The notes: generated by a model from the letters alone, not told the origin. A DNA stretch of 64,000 nucleotides from Diplonema japonicum (GCA_964019335.1 OZ025674.1:1-64000), one strand, 5' to 3'; positions 28,292 to 39,810 are shown, counted from the first letter of the stretch. Translations and numbers: made by a program.

Positions 28292-29407
28292 ATGGAAGGG
28301 GAAACACATTTTGGTGGCATTGTGCATGCAGATGCGGATGAAGTGTGGGACACGGTGAAGTACTTCAACGGTATTGACGTGTGGTTGGGAGAGGTCCTAG
28401 AGACATGCATGATAGAGAACAGTCCTTGCGGCCCGCGGGACATAGGGTGCGTGCGGCGAGTAGTTTTTAGAGAAGGCAACACCATGACAAGGGAAAGGTT
28501 GACTAGTTACTACGAATCAGAGTTCAAGCGATACTATAGTTATACACTGCTCCCTCCGATAGAAGTCGAGAGGCACCGCGCCTTGCTGCCGTGTGGCTAC
28601 GAGGATCTTAAGATCACACTTTCTGTTTCTGAGGCGACAGGAATAAGCAAAACCTATGTAGACCTGTACGCCACTTATGTGTGCAAAACAGAACAAAACT
28701 TGAATACAGTGCGAGAGACGTTACTACCGCATTTCAAGATGCAAGTGAGCTCCATTGCAAAGGCATCATCCAAGTACGAAGTGAGCACCAGCCTACCTGA
28801 TTTACTTATTGAGCTGGAAAAACAAGGCGATCTAACTCAGTACTCCAAAGAAATCCAAAGGCTTAGTGATATGTGGTTCGATGTCATTAACTCCGAAAAG
28901 GCGATACGGCACCAGCTGGGGGAGGCATTGAATGAGTTGGAGGCGACAAAGCAGATCTTAAGCAAAGTTGTGAAGCGCAATGTGGAAGGGGATACCAAGA
29001 CGAACGAAGAGAGTATGACATGCAGCGTGGTCGAAGACCTTCGCGTGGAAAGCAATACTAGCCCTTCGGAAGCAGCCAGTCCCGCGGATACGCAAAAAAA
29101 CGAAATACTGGCCGTCACAGAGGCATCTAGCAAACCCAGCATACCGGTGGAGCCACTTCCTTACATGTACGCAGCAAAACCGCACGGCATTACGATTCGC
29201 AAAGATGAGCTTCGAGCTATTTTCAACAAACTTGACTTCAAGCAGTGCGGTTTCCTCACAACAGCACAGCTTGAGCAGTACTACCTTACGGTTGATGTGT
29301 TCGAAACACCAGACACAGTGCAGAGGGTGACCAAGAGGTTCCTTGTCAACGGCAAGGCCACCTTTGATAGCTTCCATTCCTTGATGCTTCATAGGGCGCT
29401 ACACTAA
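28292..29407 (+). CDS. START/SRPBCC-like protein with EF-hand-like C-terminus
   Basis: 371 residues from the ATG two bases after TTTACAG. Residues 3-140 resemble a START/polyketide-cyclase-type lipid-binding fold: HFGGIVHADADEVWDTVKYF at the start, GCVRRVVFREGNTMTRERL in the middle and a Tyr-rich SYTLLPPIEVERH strand. Residues 170-250 are a coiled coil. The last 65 residues contain RAIFNKLDFKQCGFLTTAQL, an EF-hand-like helix-loop-helix, but the loop lacks the full Asp/Glu set, so calcium binding is doubtful. A lipid-sensing adaptor is one reading; function is unknown. Confidence 0.6.
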   Translation: MEGETHFGGIVHADADEVWDTVKYFNGIDVWLGEVLETCMIENSPCGPRDIGCVRRVVFREGNTMTRERLTSYYESEFKRYYSYTLLPPIEVERHRALLPCGYEDLKITLSVSEATGISKTYVDLYATYVCKTEQNLNTVRETLLPHFKMQVSSIAKASSKYEVSTSLPDLLIELEKQGDLTQYSKEIQRLSDMWFDVINSEKAIRHQLGEALNELEATKQILSKVVKRNVEGDTKTNEESMTCSVVEDLRVESNTSPSEAASPADTQKNEILAVTEASSKPSIPVEPLPYMYAAKPHGITIRKDELRAIFNKLDFKQCGFLTTAQLEQYYLTVDVFETPDTVQRVTKRFLVNGKATFDSFHSLMLHRALH

Positions 29408-29520
29408 CCTGAAAAGGTGTACATTTACACATAAAACGATTTATCAAAAAAAAAAAATAATAATAAAACCCTTTCCCCCCCTCTTTGTAGCACCTCAAAC
29501 ACGTCCAGAACTACAATAAC

Positions 29521-29655
29521 ATGGGTTGCGGCGGGTCTACGTTGGCAGCTGACGGCAGCATTGCTCCTGGTAAGGGCGAGGTGAAGATTGAGCCTGATGC
29601 CACTGAGGTTGAGGTTATGTGGAACTGGGACGGCGACGGCAAGAAGTATGCCTTG

Positions 29656-29689
<34 letters not shown>

Positions 29690-31450
29690 ACACAGGGTTC
29701 TGCACCAAGTCAAGGTAATGCCAGAGCTGCCTGGTGAGATTGCGAAGTTGAAGGACGCAAAATGGGAGACCAAGTCAACAGGTGCTCCTGGTGAGCATGT
29801 GATTAAAGTTCCAGTAAAGGTAATGCAGCAAAGATGGCAGGTGGAGATGGAGGGTGGCCCTGTGAATATCCTGTACCCAGGGCAAACGGTCCCAGATTTG
29901 TGCAAGAAGATCCACGAGCAGCACTTGAAGGATCCCACAAAGTTCCCCAAACTTATGAACAAGGCAGCCAAAGAAGACCACCCTTACAAGAAAAACCCTG
30001 ATAAAGCTAAGTCTGACTGCGACAACTTGATCAACTGCGTGAACCCCAGCCAGATGGACGATGACATGTTGATTCTAAAGCCGTCGCTGGTCCAGCTGGA
30101 AGACCAACTGCCTGGCAACAACGGCACTGTGTCGCTCAGTATAGAGAAGAGGCTTGGGAAATGGGCTGAGGGTGCGGGCACGAAACCTGCACTTAGTTTA
30201 CCTGAAAAGGCTGCTGCAGTTAAGGATCAGCCCGATAAGATGATGCAAGCACTGGGATTTAAAGAAAAAGCAGTTACAAAGGGTGTTCAGGGCGGCATCG
30301 CGGCACTGTGCACGGCAATGGGCACCACGCCCGCCGATCTGCTGCCTGACCTCGACGCAATGCTTGATGCGGCTAACGGCAAGAAGCCCTTGGCTGATAC
30401 GCCTTATGACGAGACAGCTAAGTGGCAGGCGTGGACTAAAGAAAGGAACAAGACAGAAGATGAGATCGAGGAGGCAAGGATCGCAACTGTCAAGGCCGAA
30501 CTTGAGGAGGACAAGAAGAACGAAGCAGACACCAAAGCTTTGGACAGCAACCCCGATCAGTTGAAGAAGATGATGCGGGAGAAGATCGAATCCATTCTTT
30601 CTTACGCCAAAGAAGCAACAAAGCCCCTTGACGAAGGCAGTATTAAGAAGGGTGTCCGTGTCCTCGCAAAATGGAAGAAGTTCGGGTTCATCGAGGGGGA
30701 GGTTGATTCAAGCATCAGCACTGGTGTTGTGAATGACAACAGGACAGGGCTGCTGACTGGCGATGAGGTCGGTGAGAGGAAGGAAGAGAAATATTGCAAA
30801 GTGAAGTTCGACGACGGCGATACGTGTCTTGTGAACATTACGAACATTGCAAAGGAAATCACAGAGCCGGCCAAGCCAGAGACTCTGACCCGCGGGACGC
30901 CTGTGAGGGCTAGATTCTACAACGACATCTTTAGAGATGGTACCATCGAAGGTAGAAACCCCGACGGGACATTCATTGTAAAGTTCAGCTTGGCTCTCAC
31001 TCAGCCTGACGTGAAACCTCAGGACATCAGGCCTGTTTCTGATTCTGGCTTTGTATCGAAAGTCGGGTTTCTGCTGCCTAAGTCCTTTTACAATGTTACC
31101 TTCACGTGGCTCCAAGCAGAGACCGACCTCACAGTGGCACTGAACATTTGGCGTGAGACGGATGACGACAACATTCAGGTATATGTATTGAATATGTTAG
31201 ATCATCACAGACACACGCTCTGACTTCATTTAAGAAGAAGAAGAAGAATCCAGATGGCAGCAGTGGTGAGGAAATCCATGGTGGTTATAAGGTTACAATC
31301 CCTGTCTGTAGAGACCGGCCCTACTGCTATAACTTTAAGGTATGATGCTGACAAAATATAAGACATCAGGTGGGCGATGACTACTTCGTGAACTTCAAAG
31401 ACTCTGTCTCCGAGAAGGGCTACAGAGTCTTGACACTTAGGGCCTCATAG
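29521..31450 (+). CDS. Predicted acylated protein with Tudor-like repeats, four exons
   Basis: 605 residues from four exons (29521-29645, 29696-31178, 31211-31339, 31370-31450). The introns are 50, 32 and 30 nt. The first begins GTATGCC and holds a poly-A run of more than 30 bases, which otherwise looks like a frameshift. The N-terminus MGCGGS is a classic N-myristoylation plus palmitoylation signal, so membrane association is likely. Residues about 330-480 hold two Tudor/Agenet-like units (KGVRVLAKWKKFGFIEGEV and RGTPVRARFYNDIFRDGTIE). The end resembles a C2-like calpain domain III (YNVTFTWLQAETDLTVALNI and the spliced tail). Kinetoplastid small calpain-related proteins share the MGCG start; homology is not proven. 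Confidence 0.7.
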
Positions 31451-32220
31451 GCAGCTGACACACATTGCGAAATGATACAACTGGGGCCCTCCTTAGGTGC
31501 TCTAATCGTTTAACTAATTTTTCATTATTTTCTTATTCTATTTTTCTTTTGGTCCCCCCCCCCCCCTCTTTTTCACCCCTTCTTCTCCCTTTGGTAATTT
31601 CATTTATATTCTCCTTGCTTATTCTTTTCTTTCATTATTTTTCATTGCTCCCCTTTATTTCTTCTACCTTGTGCCACACCCCCCCCCCCCCCCCCCCTTA
31701 TTCTACCTTGCCCCACCTGATCACCCCGAATGGGGATATGGCTACCTTTTCCCTTGTGAAGCCTTTGTCAGCACACAGAAACCCTTGCGGTTTTAAGCAC
31801 TCAATGCACCGAGTCCTGTTGCTGTGGCAATACAAAGATGGTTGTTAGTGATAGGAGTAAAGAGGAAAAGGACCCGCGCTTTGTACCATGCTTTCTGTGA
31901 ATATGCCTCCCAGGCACATGAGGTGCATTACACTTCGCCTCTCTTCATTATTTTTCTCTCTTTTTTTTTCTCCGTTCCATAAAAAAAAGAAAAAAAAGAA
32001 GAAAATTGTAAATGCGAGCACACAGGGTGCGGTTTTGCTGTCTTAGTAACTCAACGACTATAATCCTTGCGGACAGAAATGTGCCGTCCTTTTGCCACTT
32101 TTCTTTTTCCCTCCCTTATATTTTGTGAATATTGTTCACGGGGTGCTCACACGGCACACCCTTCCTTCCTAAGCAAACCACCGCCTTCTCGTGCCAACCC
32201 TGAAGCCAATCACAGGTAAC
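31451..32220. other. Intergenic, pyrimidine-rich low-complexity sequence
   Basis: It contains C and T runs (31553-31570, 31678-31697, 31955-31975) and an A-rich block near 31980. Short frames are low-complexity and I support none of them. CACAGGTAAC at 32211 precedes the next start. Confidence 0.5.
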
Positions 32221-32805
32221 ATGAACTTCTCACAACCATCAACGCAGCCACTCCAAGGCAGCCAAGCTAAAGTTGAAGAGGGCATTAGCTTCAAAACAGG
32301 ACAGATAGGACCCCTGAAAGATGCTGTGCCTCTCCTGCACATTGAGGTTTTTAGCATGTTGAACCAGAGGAGAGAACAGCAGAAAAAGTGGTGTATGGAC
32401 CTTCAGAGGCTGGGTATCTACAGGGGACAATCAGAGAGCTTTACGCACTGGGAACAAAACCAGGCACCCATTGTGCACCAGTGCTTCGCTTACACAGGTA
32501 CGGGTGGGAATGGTGTTGGACAGAAGGGCGGTACATCAAAGGCGGCATTAGAGAAATGGGAACATCTGAAAATAGAGCTCACAACCACACCCCTAGAGCT
32601 CCGTCCCCAGTGGCAGGAAGAAGACGACACTGACCCAAGCGGCTACCTGTCTATCGTAGAAGTCACACAGCTATGCAATCTCCTCCCAGGAGATTCCCTA
32701 GAAGCCAAAACGATTGTCCCCTCATTGGAGAGGTTCATCGACCAAGGCGTCGACAAGGTGTGCGGCATGATCCAGACCGTCGAGAACGCACCCCATGAGA
32801 CTTAG
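32221..32805 (+). CDS. Unknown soluble protein
   Basis: 194 residues from ATG 32221, which follows CACAGGTAAC. Mixed charged composition with one hydrophobic patch (LLHIEVFSML), a Gly-rich loop (YTGTGGNGVGQKGG) and an acidic segment (QEEDDTDPSG). There is no transmembrane segment, signal peptide or recognised domain. Codon use matches the neighbouring host genes, so I treat it as real. Function is unknown. Confidence 0.55.
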   Translation: MNFSQPSTQPLQGSQAKVEEGISFKTGQIGPLKDAVPLLHIEVFSMLNQRREQQKKWCMDLQRLGIYRGQSESFTHWEQNQAPIVHQCFAYTGTGGNGVGQKGGTSKAALEKWEHLKIELTTTPLELRPQWQEEDDTDPSGYLSIVEVTQLCNLLPGDSLEAKTIVPSLERFIDQGVDKVCGMIQTVENAPHET

Positions 32806-33013
32806 AGGCGGCCGGCACTTGCCAGTTCTTTAGTTCGTCTGAGGCTCTTCTCTTTGGGAGCAAACACAGAATTGTAAATCCAAACTTAGCTGCGCGATCA
32901 TCGCACTGGTCAAAGGCTCTGAGCCTACAAAACCGACATTAGTAACAGTGTTAACCGTTTCTTTTTTTTTTTTTTTTTTTTAAGTTAGTATTACGCGCAC
33001 ATTTTACCAGGTA

Positions 33014-33505
33014 ATGTTGGGTTTGGATGATTATGGGTCAGATCACAGTGACGATGAGCCTTTCGTCATTAAAACACCTGAAGACGGACAGAGACCACAG
33101 CTGGCAGAGCTGGTAGAGTTGGAACCCCTGTTGACCCCTCCTGGGGCACGGCTTAGACGGGATCTGGGGCACACTGAGGAACTGGTGGTTGCACAGAACG
33201 AGAGACTTGAAGCACTTTACGAACATGAGAAGCGACCGACGCAGTTCATGAAAACTCAACACGTATTCATGAACCCTGAGAACACAGCATCCGTGCTGCA
33301 GGCGCTGGAAAAAAACATAGGAGTTAAAGTACAAAAATACTACAGCAATATCGAAGGCTTCAACAGCAGATTGAAAATGCTGGAAACAAAAACAGGTGAG
33401 GAAGTAAAGGCAGGGGCAAAACATGCTGTTGGGGGTTATGAGAAGAGGAAGAAAGAAGTTGAGCAGGACGCTAAGGAAGAAGCAAAACGCAGGAGAGCAG
33501 CCTAG
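33014..33505 (+). CDS. Small acidic/coiled-coil protein
   Basis: 163 residues. The N-terminus is acidic (DDYGSDHSDDEPF). The middle carries TQFMKTQHVFMNPENTASVL. The C-terminus is a charged helix rich in Lys/Glu that ends in KEEAKRRRAA. No family recognised. The ATG lies three bases after TTACCAG, downstream of a T-rich tract at 32962-32981, which fits a splice acceptor. Confidence 0.6.
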   Translation: MLGLDDYGSDHSDDEPFVIKTPEDGQRPQLAELVELEPLLTPPGARLRRDLGHTEELVVAQNERLEALYEHEKRPTQFMKTQHVFMNPENTASVLQALEKNIGVKVQKYYSNIEGFNSRLKMLETKTGEEVKAGAKHAVGGYEKRKKEVEQDAKEEAKRRRAA

Positions 33506-33568
33506 GCCAGTACGCTATGCATCGTATTCTCTGTTCTTTACCACAACACAGTGTTACAACTTACAAAA

Positions 33569-35362
33569 ATGACGCGTACGGTAAACATCGGCTGCCACTC
33601 TGCTATGTGGGGTGACAGCAGCCTTAGTGCCCCTCAGCTGCTCAGGAGTGGTGAGATCAAGTACCTGGTTGGGGATTACTTAGCTGAGGTGACAATGGCC
33701 ATCATGGCAAAGGCTTTTCAGAAGAGCAAGGGAAAGCTGGGGTTCGCGACAGACTTCGTGGGGCTGGTAGTGAGGAACATTAAGGCTATCAAGGGACAGG
33801 GTGTTAAGGTGGTTGTTAATGCTGGTGGTGTGAACCCTCGTGGGTGCAGGGACGCGCTTCAGGAGGCTTTGAAGAAGGTTGGTGTATCTATGAAGATTGG
33901 CATTGTCGAGGGTGACGATCAGAGGGACAGAGCCCCAGAGTTCGCAAAAATTAAGGAGATGTACTCCGGCGAAAACTTTCCAAGCAAGATCATGTCGTGT
34001 AATGCTTACCTTGGTGCTTTCCCTATTGCCAACGCCTTGGCACAGGGCTGTGACATCGTGATTACAGGTAGAGTGGTTGACTCAGCCTTGGTACTCGGCC
34101 CGCTCATCCACGAGTACGGGTGGAAGAACACCGAATACAACAAGCTCGCATCAGGCACCCTGGCAGGCCATCTCGTGGAGTGTGGTGCACAGGGCACTGG
34201 AGGGTTGTTCACTGACTACCAAAAGCTTGAATGGACTAACGTAGGCTACCCTATCATCAAGGTGTTTGAGTCAGGTGATTTCCTTCTCACAAAACCCAAG
34301 AACACCGATGGCTACGTCGCCCCTGCATCTGCGACCGAACAGATGCTTTATGAGATTGGCGACCCAGGTGCTTACCACGTTCCAGATGTTGCTTGTGACT
34401 TCACTCAGGTGACCATCACTCAGCAGGACCCGAACACTGTCTTTGTGCAGAACTGTCTGGGTCAGCCACCTACGTCAACTTACAAAGTGTGCGCCACCTA
34501 CCCTGGCGGCTACAGCATGTGCCCCGTGCTCGTCATCCAGGGACGTGATGCCGTTCAGAAAGCACACAAAACAGCAGATGCCCTGTTCACCAGATGGGAC
34601 ATGATGCTGAAGCTCGCGAAGCTCCCTCCGTTGGAGGACAGGAGGGTGGAGCTCATCGGTGGAGGAGGCACGAGATACAACCAACCCGAGATCGCTAGAG
34701 AGACACGAGAGATCGTGTTGAGGATGTCGTTCAGGCACTTAGACATGAAGGCCATCAACCTTATCAGGAGGGAGATTTCGTGTGCAGGTGTTAGCATGTC
34801 GCAAGGCACTATTGGTTTGCAGGGTGGTCTTGCAGCCCCTTCGGCAGTAGTGAGATGCTTCTCCTTCCTGATCGACAAGAACTCGTGCACACCCCGAGTT
34901 AACATCGACAACGTGTCCACGCCTTTCCCTGTCAGCTGTGATGGCGGCTTCCCTGGATCAGCATCGCTGAAGGTGAATGTGCAGAACACTGCAGGTGGCG
35001 AGCAGGCTGTGATGACAACGATGACCCTGGACAACCTAGCCCACGGGAGGTCGGGCGACAAGGGCGACATTGCTAACATTGGTATTATTGCGCGCAAGCC
35101 AGAATACCTGGGTTTCTTGAGGAGAGTGCTTACCCCTGCGCGTGTGAGAGCCCATTTCGCCGCTAACTGCAAGGGCCGCGTTGAACGCTTCGACCTCCCA
35201 GGCACGGACTCAATGAACTTCTTGCTCTATAACACCCTAGGAGGAGGTGGTACCTCATCCCTCCACTCCGATCCACTGGCAAAGACGTACGCCTCGCAAT
35301 TGCTTGCCATGGAGATTAGTGCGCCTCTGTCCTGGCGTCTGCCCGAATACGCAAAACTCTGA
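33569..35362 (+). CDS. AtuA-family (DUF1446) protein
   Basis: 597 residues, full length for the family. It starts VNIGCHSAMWGDSSLSAPQL, then YLVGDYLAEVTMAIMAKAF, LGFATDFVGLVVRNI and VVVNAGGVNPRGCRDAL, the conserved core of the acyclic terpene utilisation protein AtuA. It ends with the linked small C-terminal domain (DNLAHGRSGDKGDIANIGII, PGTDSMNFLLYNTLGGG). In bacteria AtuA is needed for citronellol/geraniol breakdown, but its reaction is not settled, and eukaryotic members are probably involved in acyl-CoA or isoprenoid metabolism. No targeting peptide is evident. ATG 33569 is chosen because homology starts within six residues. No intron. Confidence 0.9.
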   Translation: MTRTVNIGCHSAMWGDSSLSAPQLLRSGEIKYLVGDYLAEVTMAIMAKAFQKSKGKLGFATDFVGLVVRNIKAIKGQGVKVVVNAGGVNPRGCRDALQEALKKVGVSMKIGIVEGDDQRDRAPEFAKIKEMYSGENFPSKIMSCNAYLGAFPIANALAQGCDIVITGRVVDSALVLGPLIHEYGWKNTEYNKLASGTLAGHLVECGAQGTGGLFTDYQKLEWTNVGYPIIKVFESGDFLLTKPKNTDGYVAPASATEQMLYEIGDPGAYHVPDVACDFTQVTITQQDPNTVFVQNCLGQPPTSTYKVCATYPGGYSMCPVLVIQGRDAVQKAHKTADALFTRWDMMLKLAKLPPLEDRRVELIGGGGTRYNQPEIARETREIVLRMSFRHLDMKAINLIRREISCAGVSMSQGTIGLQGGLAAPSAVVRCFSFLIDKNSCTPRVNIDNVSTPFPVSCDGGFPGSASLKVNVQNTAGGEQAVMTTMTLDNLAHGRSGDKGDIANIGIIARKPEYLGFLRRVLTPARVRAHFAANCKGRVERFDLPGTDSMNFLLYNTLGGGGTSSLHSDPLAKTYASQLLAMEISAPLSWRLPEYAKL

Positions 35363-35788
35363 GGCGATCCCATTGGTTCAGAGAGCTACACGCTGGCCTA
35401 CGTTTCTTAATTCTTTTCGGATTCACCAACTCGGAAGAATATCCCCTCTTTTTTTTAAAGTGTGTCAAGCACCCCCGTGTAACCTAAGCACCCCCGTGTA
35501 ACCTAAGCTAAACGCTGTTCGTCTACATGCTGAGATAATGGAATTGCATTCGAGTATCCATGTGACATGGATTTTTTAATGATTTTCTAAATCCCCTCTA
35601 ACCTCATACCCTGCTTGACACACTTCAGAGATATGAGGGGTATAAACACGAATGTCAGCGTGCGCATGGCGGACTATGCGACATTTGTGCGAACGTAAAG
35701 TGTTTAATTACCCTTTTCCCTTTTGTTTTCTTTTGTTTCCCTCTATATTTTTGAACACCTTGCATCACCTTGCATGTCACCAGGTGAG
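35363..35788. other. Intergenic sequence without a supported gene
   Basis: It contains a duplicated AAGCACCCCCGTGTAACCT near 35467 and 35487, T-rich tracts at 35445 and 35710-35745, and no supported gene. CACCAGGTGAG at 35778 precedes the phosphodiesterase start. Confidence 0.5.
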
Positions 35789-38700
35789 ATGAACTCAGTG
35801 CCTCCTCATCTTGTTAATTTTGCGTCCTCGTTGCGCAGCAAGAAAAGCCCGACTCCACCATCCTTTCCTGTGAGCAATGCACCAGCGCAGTATACGAGGT
35901 TCCAGACACGAGGGAATGGAAATGGAAATGGAAATGGAAAAGGGCAGCCTCCTCTACACACAACACTACTCGTGGAGTGCCAAGGCGACAGGGAAGCCAA
36001 GCAGCTCATGACGGGACTGGAAGGGATGTGCATGCTCAGCAGCTACAACTGCAACACATTACTCTTCCTCGATGGAATGGCATGGATGTGTCAGAGTTGC
36101 GATGAAGAAGTGCAGATGGTGTCACACTCCAAGCTACGGGAGGACTACTTGCAGGCTGCAACCCACGCAAACCCCTACCTGCTACTCGACAACAATAGCA
36201 CTGGGTGCTCAAAAGCTATTGTAGTGGATGGTCCGGTGGCTTCGACATCAGACCACCTTGACAGGTCCCACGGGACTGTTGTGGGCAACTTGTTCCACGA
36301 GGGTGTCCACTTGTGGCGTGCGTGCATTAACGACTTGTCATTAGTGTCCATCGGTCTCGTCTCAGCAGTTGGTGTTGGTGGACTGCTCAAGCAAGATGGG
36401 TCGCTGCCCGACTTCATAACTTGTCTTCGCAGGTGTCCCCTGGGTGACTATAAACTCTACCGCTGCACCGAGTTCTCGGAAATGGGTCAGAACCTCGCCA
36501 CAAACCTACCGCAAACCAACTTAGACGGCGAGGTGAAGTTCGCCGTTTCTTTCCCGAACGGCATTGTGTCATACATGTATAATGACGTCTTCCTCGGCTC
36601 CGTGACGTTGGGACCACTCATAGGTGAGCACACCGTAGGCATCCATTTGAAGTCGGGGGCAAGAGTAAAAATGATTTACGAACCTTCTGCCCCCGTCTTT
36701 CGCCCCATCTGTTCTGTGTCGGACTCCTCAATTGTAAATTTGTGCGGGAACCCCTTCAAACGGTGGGAAATGGAGGACGGCCAGGCGCACTCTGTGGGAT
36801 TCTCCCTCCCTTTGGGGATGGCAGCCTGCAGCCTTTTCGGGGAGGATGTCGCGCTTATCTCCGATCGCAACGTGATACGTGTCCTGTTCATAAAGAACCA
36901 GCAGTGCAAAACGGTCGCGCTGCGTATCAACGACGTGATCCAAGGCGCGGGTGACCTGTTGCTGTGTGGCCTTGTCCATGGTGGCGCCCTGCAGCCTGTC
37001 TATGTAACGGACTTGTTGAACCAGACTGTTCTGCAGGTAACACCAGACAGGTCGGATGTGTGGGAGGCTGAGGTTGTTGTCAGGAGGTGTTTCGTGATGC
37101 ATGGGCTCAGTGAGCTACATCACGGCGTTCAAACCGCCTGGGTCGATGGCGTGCTTGCAACTTCGTTTGGAAGGGTTCATGCAACTGTCACACCACTTGA
37201 TGCAAAGCGGCCATTTGGACCCGACACAGCGGGTGGAGGCCCATGGGGCTTGGCCGTCATGGGTACGTGGGTCTTCATTGCTGATAACAGGCGGCATTGT
37301 ATATTCGGCTGGAACTCTGCTCTACCTTCACATGAAGCAATTGTAGTTGCGGGGTCACCTGGTTCACCAGGGGAACGCGATGGATGGGGGACTCAGTGCA
37401 GATTACGGGGCCCTACTGGAATTGTTGCTGATGATACATCACTGTGCCTTTATGTTTGTGACACAGGAAACAATCGAATTGCCAAAATCTTGCTACGGTT
37501 CTACAGTGAACGGTGCGAAGGGTGCTTGAGTGCTGTCGAGCTAGTGGATGAAGAGACAGCCTCGACTCCTGTCAGCCTATCGGTCCCGGTTGGACTTTCA
37601 CTGTCGGTGTCAAACACGACCAAACACCTGATTGTATCCGAGTGCTACGCGAGGAAGGCTTACAGAGTTTCCATCATTTCCACTATGACATCCCACAAGA
37701 GGACGCCTTCTATTTCTGCGCCTTTGGAACGAATCTTGGATCTGCTGAAGGGACTAAAGGCATCGGCAGCAGGATCGGGTGACGATGGTTTTGCGATTGA
37801 TGAGGTTATTGAGCTTCTTGGAAAAGGAAAGAACATCTACTCAGCACGGATGGTGACTAAGGGCGACATGGACGAGCAGTTAGCTGGCTGGCTTCGTGCT
37901 GGCTTCGTGGAAACGGAGACCTACACGGCATCGCCGAACACGCAAGTATCTTTGGAACAGGCACCTACCACGTGGCGGCGGCCATCAATAAAAGAGGATG
38001 GCGGCCTTGTGTTTGCGATACAGGACGGCCCTGAACGCAAGAAGGTTGACATAAAAGGTCTTGACAGCTTTGACTTCAACATCTGGGAGTGGATTGAGCC
38101 CTGCGAGTCGCAAGGCGGCATCTTGTTCCAGGTGATGCTCAATATATTCCATGACTACAGCTTTCGGGAAAAGTTAATGATCGACAGAAATTACATGATG
38201 GCTTTCTGCCGTGTGACGCAAGTTGGCTACCAGGGCAACCCGTACCACAACAGCATCCACGCTGCCGATGTGCTGCAGACTGTCCACGCCATGCTCACCG
38301 TGACTGGACTCAACTCGAAGTTCACAACGTTGGAGCTTCTTGCCTTGTTCACTGCAGCTGCCATCCACGACTACGACCACCCAGGTGTCAGCAACCAGTT
38401 TCTTGTCGCCACACGCGACCCGCTAGCAGTTAGGTACAATGACATCGCTGTGCTGGAAAACTACCACGTGTCGCAGGTGTTCGATGCTTTCCGGACGCAC
38501 CCTACGTGCGACTGGACGCAGTTCTTGTCGCCAATAGATCAAAGTGTTCTGAGAGAAACTATTATCTCCCTAATCCTGAGCACCGACATGAAGCAGCACT
38601 TCTCGCTGCTGGGTAAATTCAAGGCCCGATTTGATGGGGTGAACAAAAATACGGAGTACAGCGACGAGGACAAGAGAACCCTCCTCAAGGCGCTGCTGCA

Positions 38701-39015
38701 CGCTGCGGACATCTCGAACCCAACAAAGCCGCCTGTCGTGTATTTAGAGTGGGTGGCATGCGTTATCGAAGAGTTCAAGCAGCAAGGTGTTTGCGAAGCT
38801 GAGAACGACTTGCCGTACAGCCCTTTCTGTGAACCGGAGCCCGATATCCGGAAGTATGCAACAACCACAATCATCACCACAGGTGCCAACGTGGGTTCAT
38901 CGACTTTGTAGTACGTCCACAGTACGTTGCGCTGACTAAAGCATTTCCATGCTTACGTCCATTGACCACGAGACTAGAGTCCAACTACAATGCTTGGAGC
39001 ACAATGACACAATGA
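35789..39015 (+). CDS. Class I cyclic-nucleotide phosphodiesterase with N-terminal NHL-type repeats, two exons
   Basis: 1,065 residues after removing a 29-nt intron (38854-38882, GTATGC to ACCACAG). At about 475-565 are NHL/beta-propeller repeats (GGPWGLAVMGTWVFIADNRR, LRGPTGIVADDTSLCLYVCD). Residues about 730-1060 form the PDEase I domain with its metal-binding motifs: YHNSIHAADVLQ, AAAIHDYDHPGVSNQFL and ALLHAADISNP. It ends KCQRGFIDFVVRP and the usual Asn/Trp end only when the intron is spliced; unspliced it would stop 17 residues after the intron start. The enzyme hydrolyses cAMP and/or cGMP. Propeller repeats on a PDE are unusual. Start at 35789 (after CACCAG) or the in-frame ATG at 35774. 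Confidence 0.92.
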
Positions 39016-39081
39016 CACAGTTTTACTTGACTTGTTTCAATTTGAGACACACACACACACACACATAGATAATAGAACACA

Positions 39082-39810
39082 ATGACGACAAAGAAATCCA
39101 AGTCAGGGAAGACGGGACAACACGTGGCACCAAGCGACACCTTTCAGGCGGTGCGCCATCTACCTAGCTACGACGACAGGGTCCTTGCGATCAACAAGTG
39201 GATTGTGCAGGAGATCAAAGAACCGAAGAAGACAGGAGTTAAAGAGAAGGACACCAAAACCAATAAAACGGTTTATGACACGAACAGCAGGTACATGACG
39301 GCGACTGAGCTACTCGTGCGGCTGGTGAAGTACGGGCTGTGCAGCAAAGAGGTGTTCACGGTTATGGTCATCTTGCTGCGGCGTTTGAAGAAGCGATTCC
39401 TCGGCAAGTTTACAAAAAACAATATTTACAAATGCATGTCCGTTGCTTTCATCACGGCGGCCAAGCTCCGTGACGACTCGCACTACACGCTGAAATACTA
39501 CTCGCAAATTACAGGCATCTCCATTTCCCAGCTGTTTCAGTTGGAAACCTCTTTCCTGGTGCACTTGAGCTGGGACCTCTCCATCGCAGAGGAGTCGTAC
39601 GAGCGCACAGCATGTGCTTTTGACAAGTACGTGCTTCCCGTATCTGCTCGGGATGAGGAGCCCCCTGCGTCCCCTGTGAAGACTAAGCGAAAAGTCACCA
39701 AAGCTTCCAAGTCCGTTACGTCTAAAGCTCACACAGCACCACGAAAGGCACCTGATGTGCCTGTGGTGAATGTGTCGCACTTCCTCCAAGACCATGCTTG
39801 CTACGTGTGA
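39082..39810 (+). CDS. PHO80/cyclin-P-type cyclin 1
   Basis: 242 residues. A single cyclin box at about 70-175: MTATELLVRLVKYGLCSKEV, a YxxR-like helix with LLRRLKKRF, KCMSVAFITAAKLRDDSHY and LFQLETSFLVHLSWDLSIAE. This is the short, one-box layout of PHO80-like cyclins (protist CYC2/P-U types), which partner CDKs in cell-cycle or phosphate control. The Lys/Ser-rich C-terminal 60 residues (VTKASKSVTSKAH) may hold a nuclear signal. It is the first of three such cyclins in the window (others at 50471 and 56558). An AC-dinucleotide run (39050-39065) lies just upstream. Confidence 0.85.
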   Translation: MTTKKSKSGKTGQHVAPSDTFQAVRHLPSYDDRVLAINKWIVQEIKEPKKTGVKEKDTKTNKTVYDTNSRYMTATELLVRLVKYGLCSKEVFTVMVILLRRLKKRFLGKFTKNNIYKCMSVAFITAAKLRDDSHYTLKYYSQITGISISQLFQLETSFLVHLSWDLSIAEESYERTACAFDKYVLPVSARDEEPPASPVKTKRKVTKASKSVTSKAHTAPRKAPDVPVVNVSHFLQDHACYV

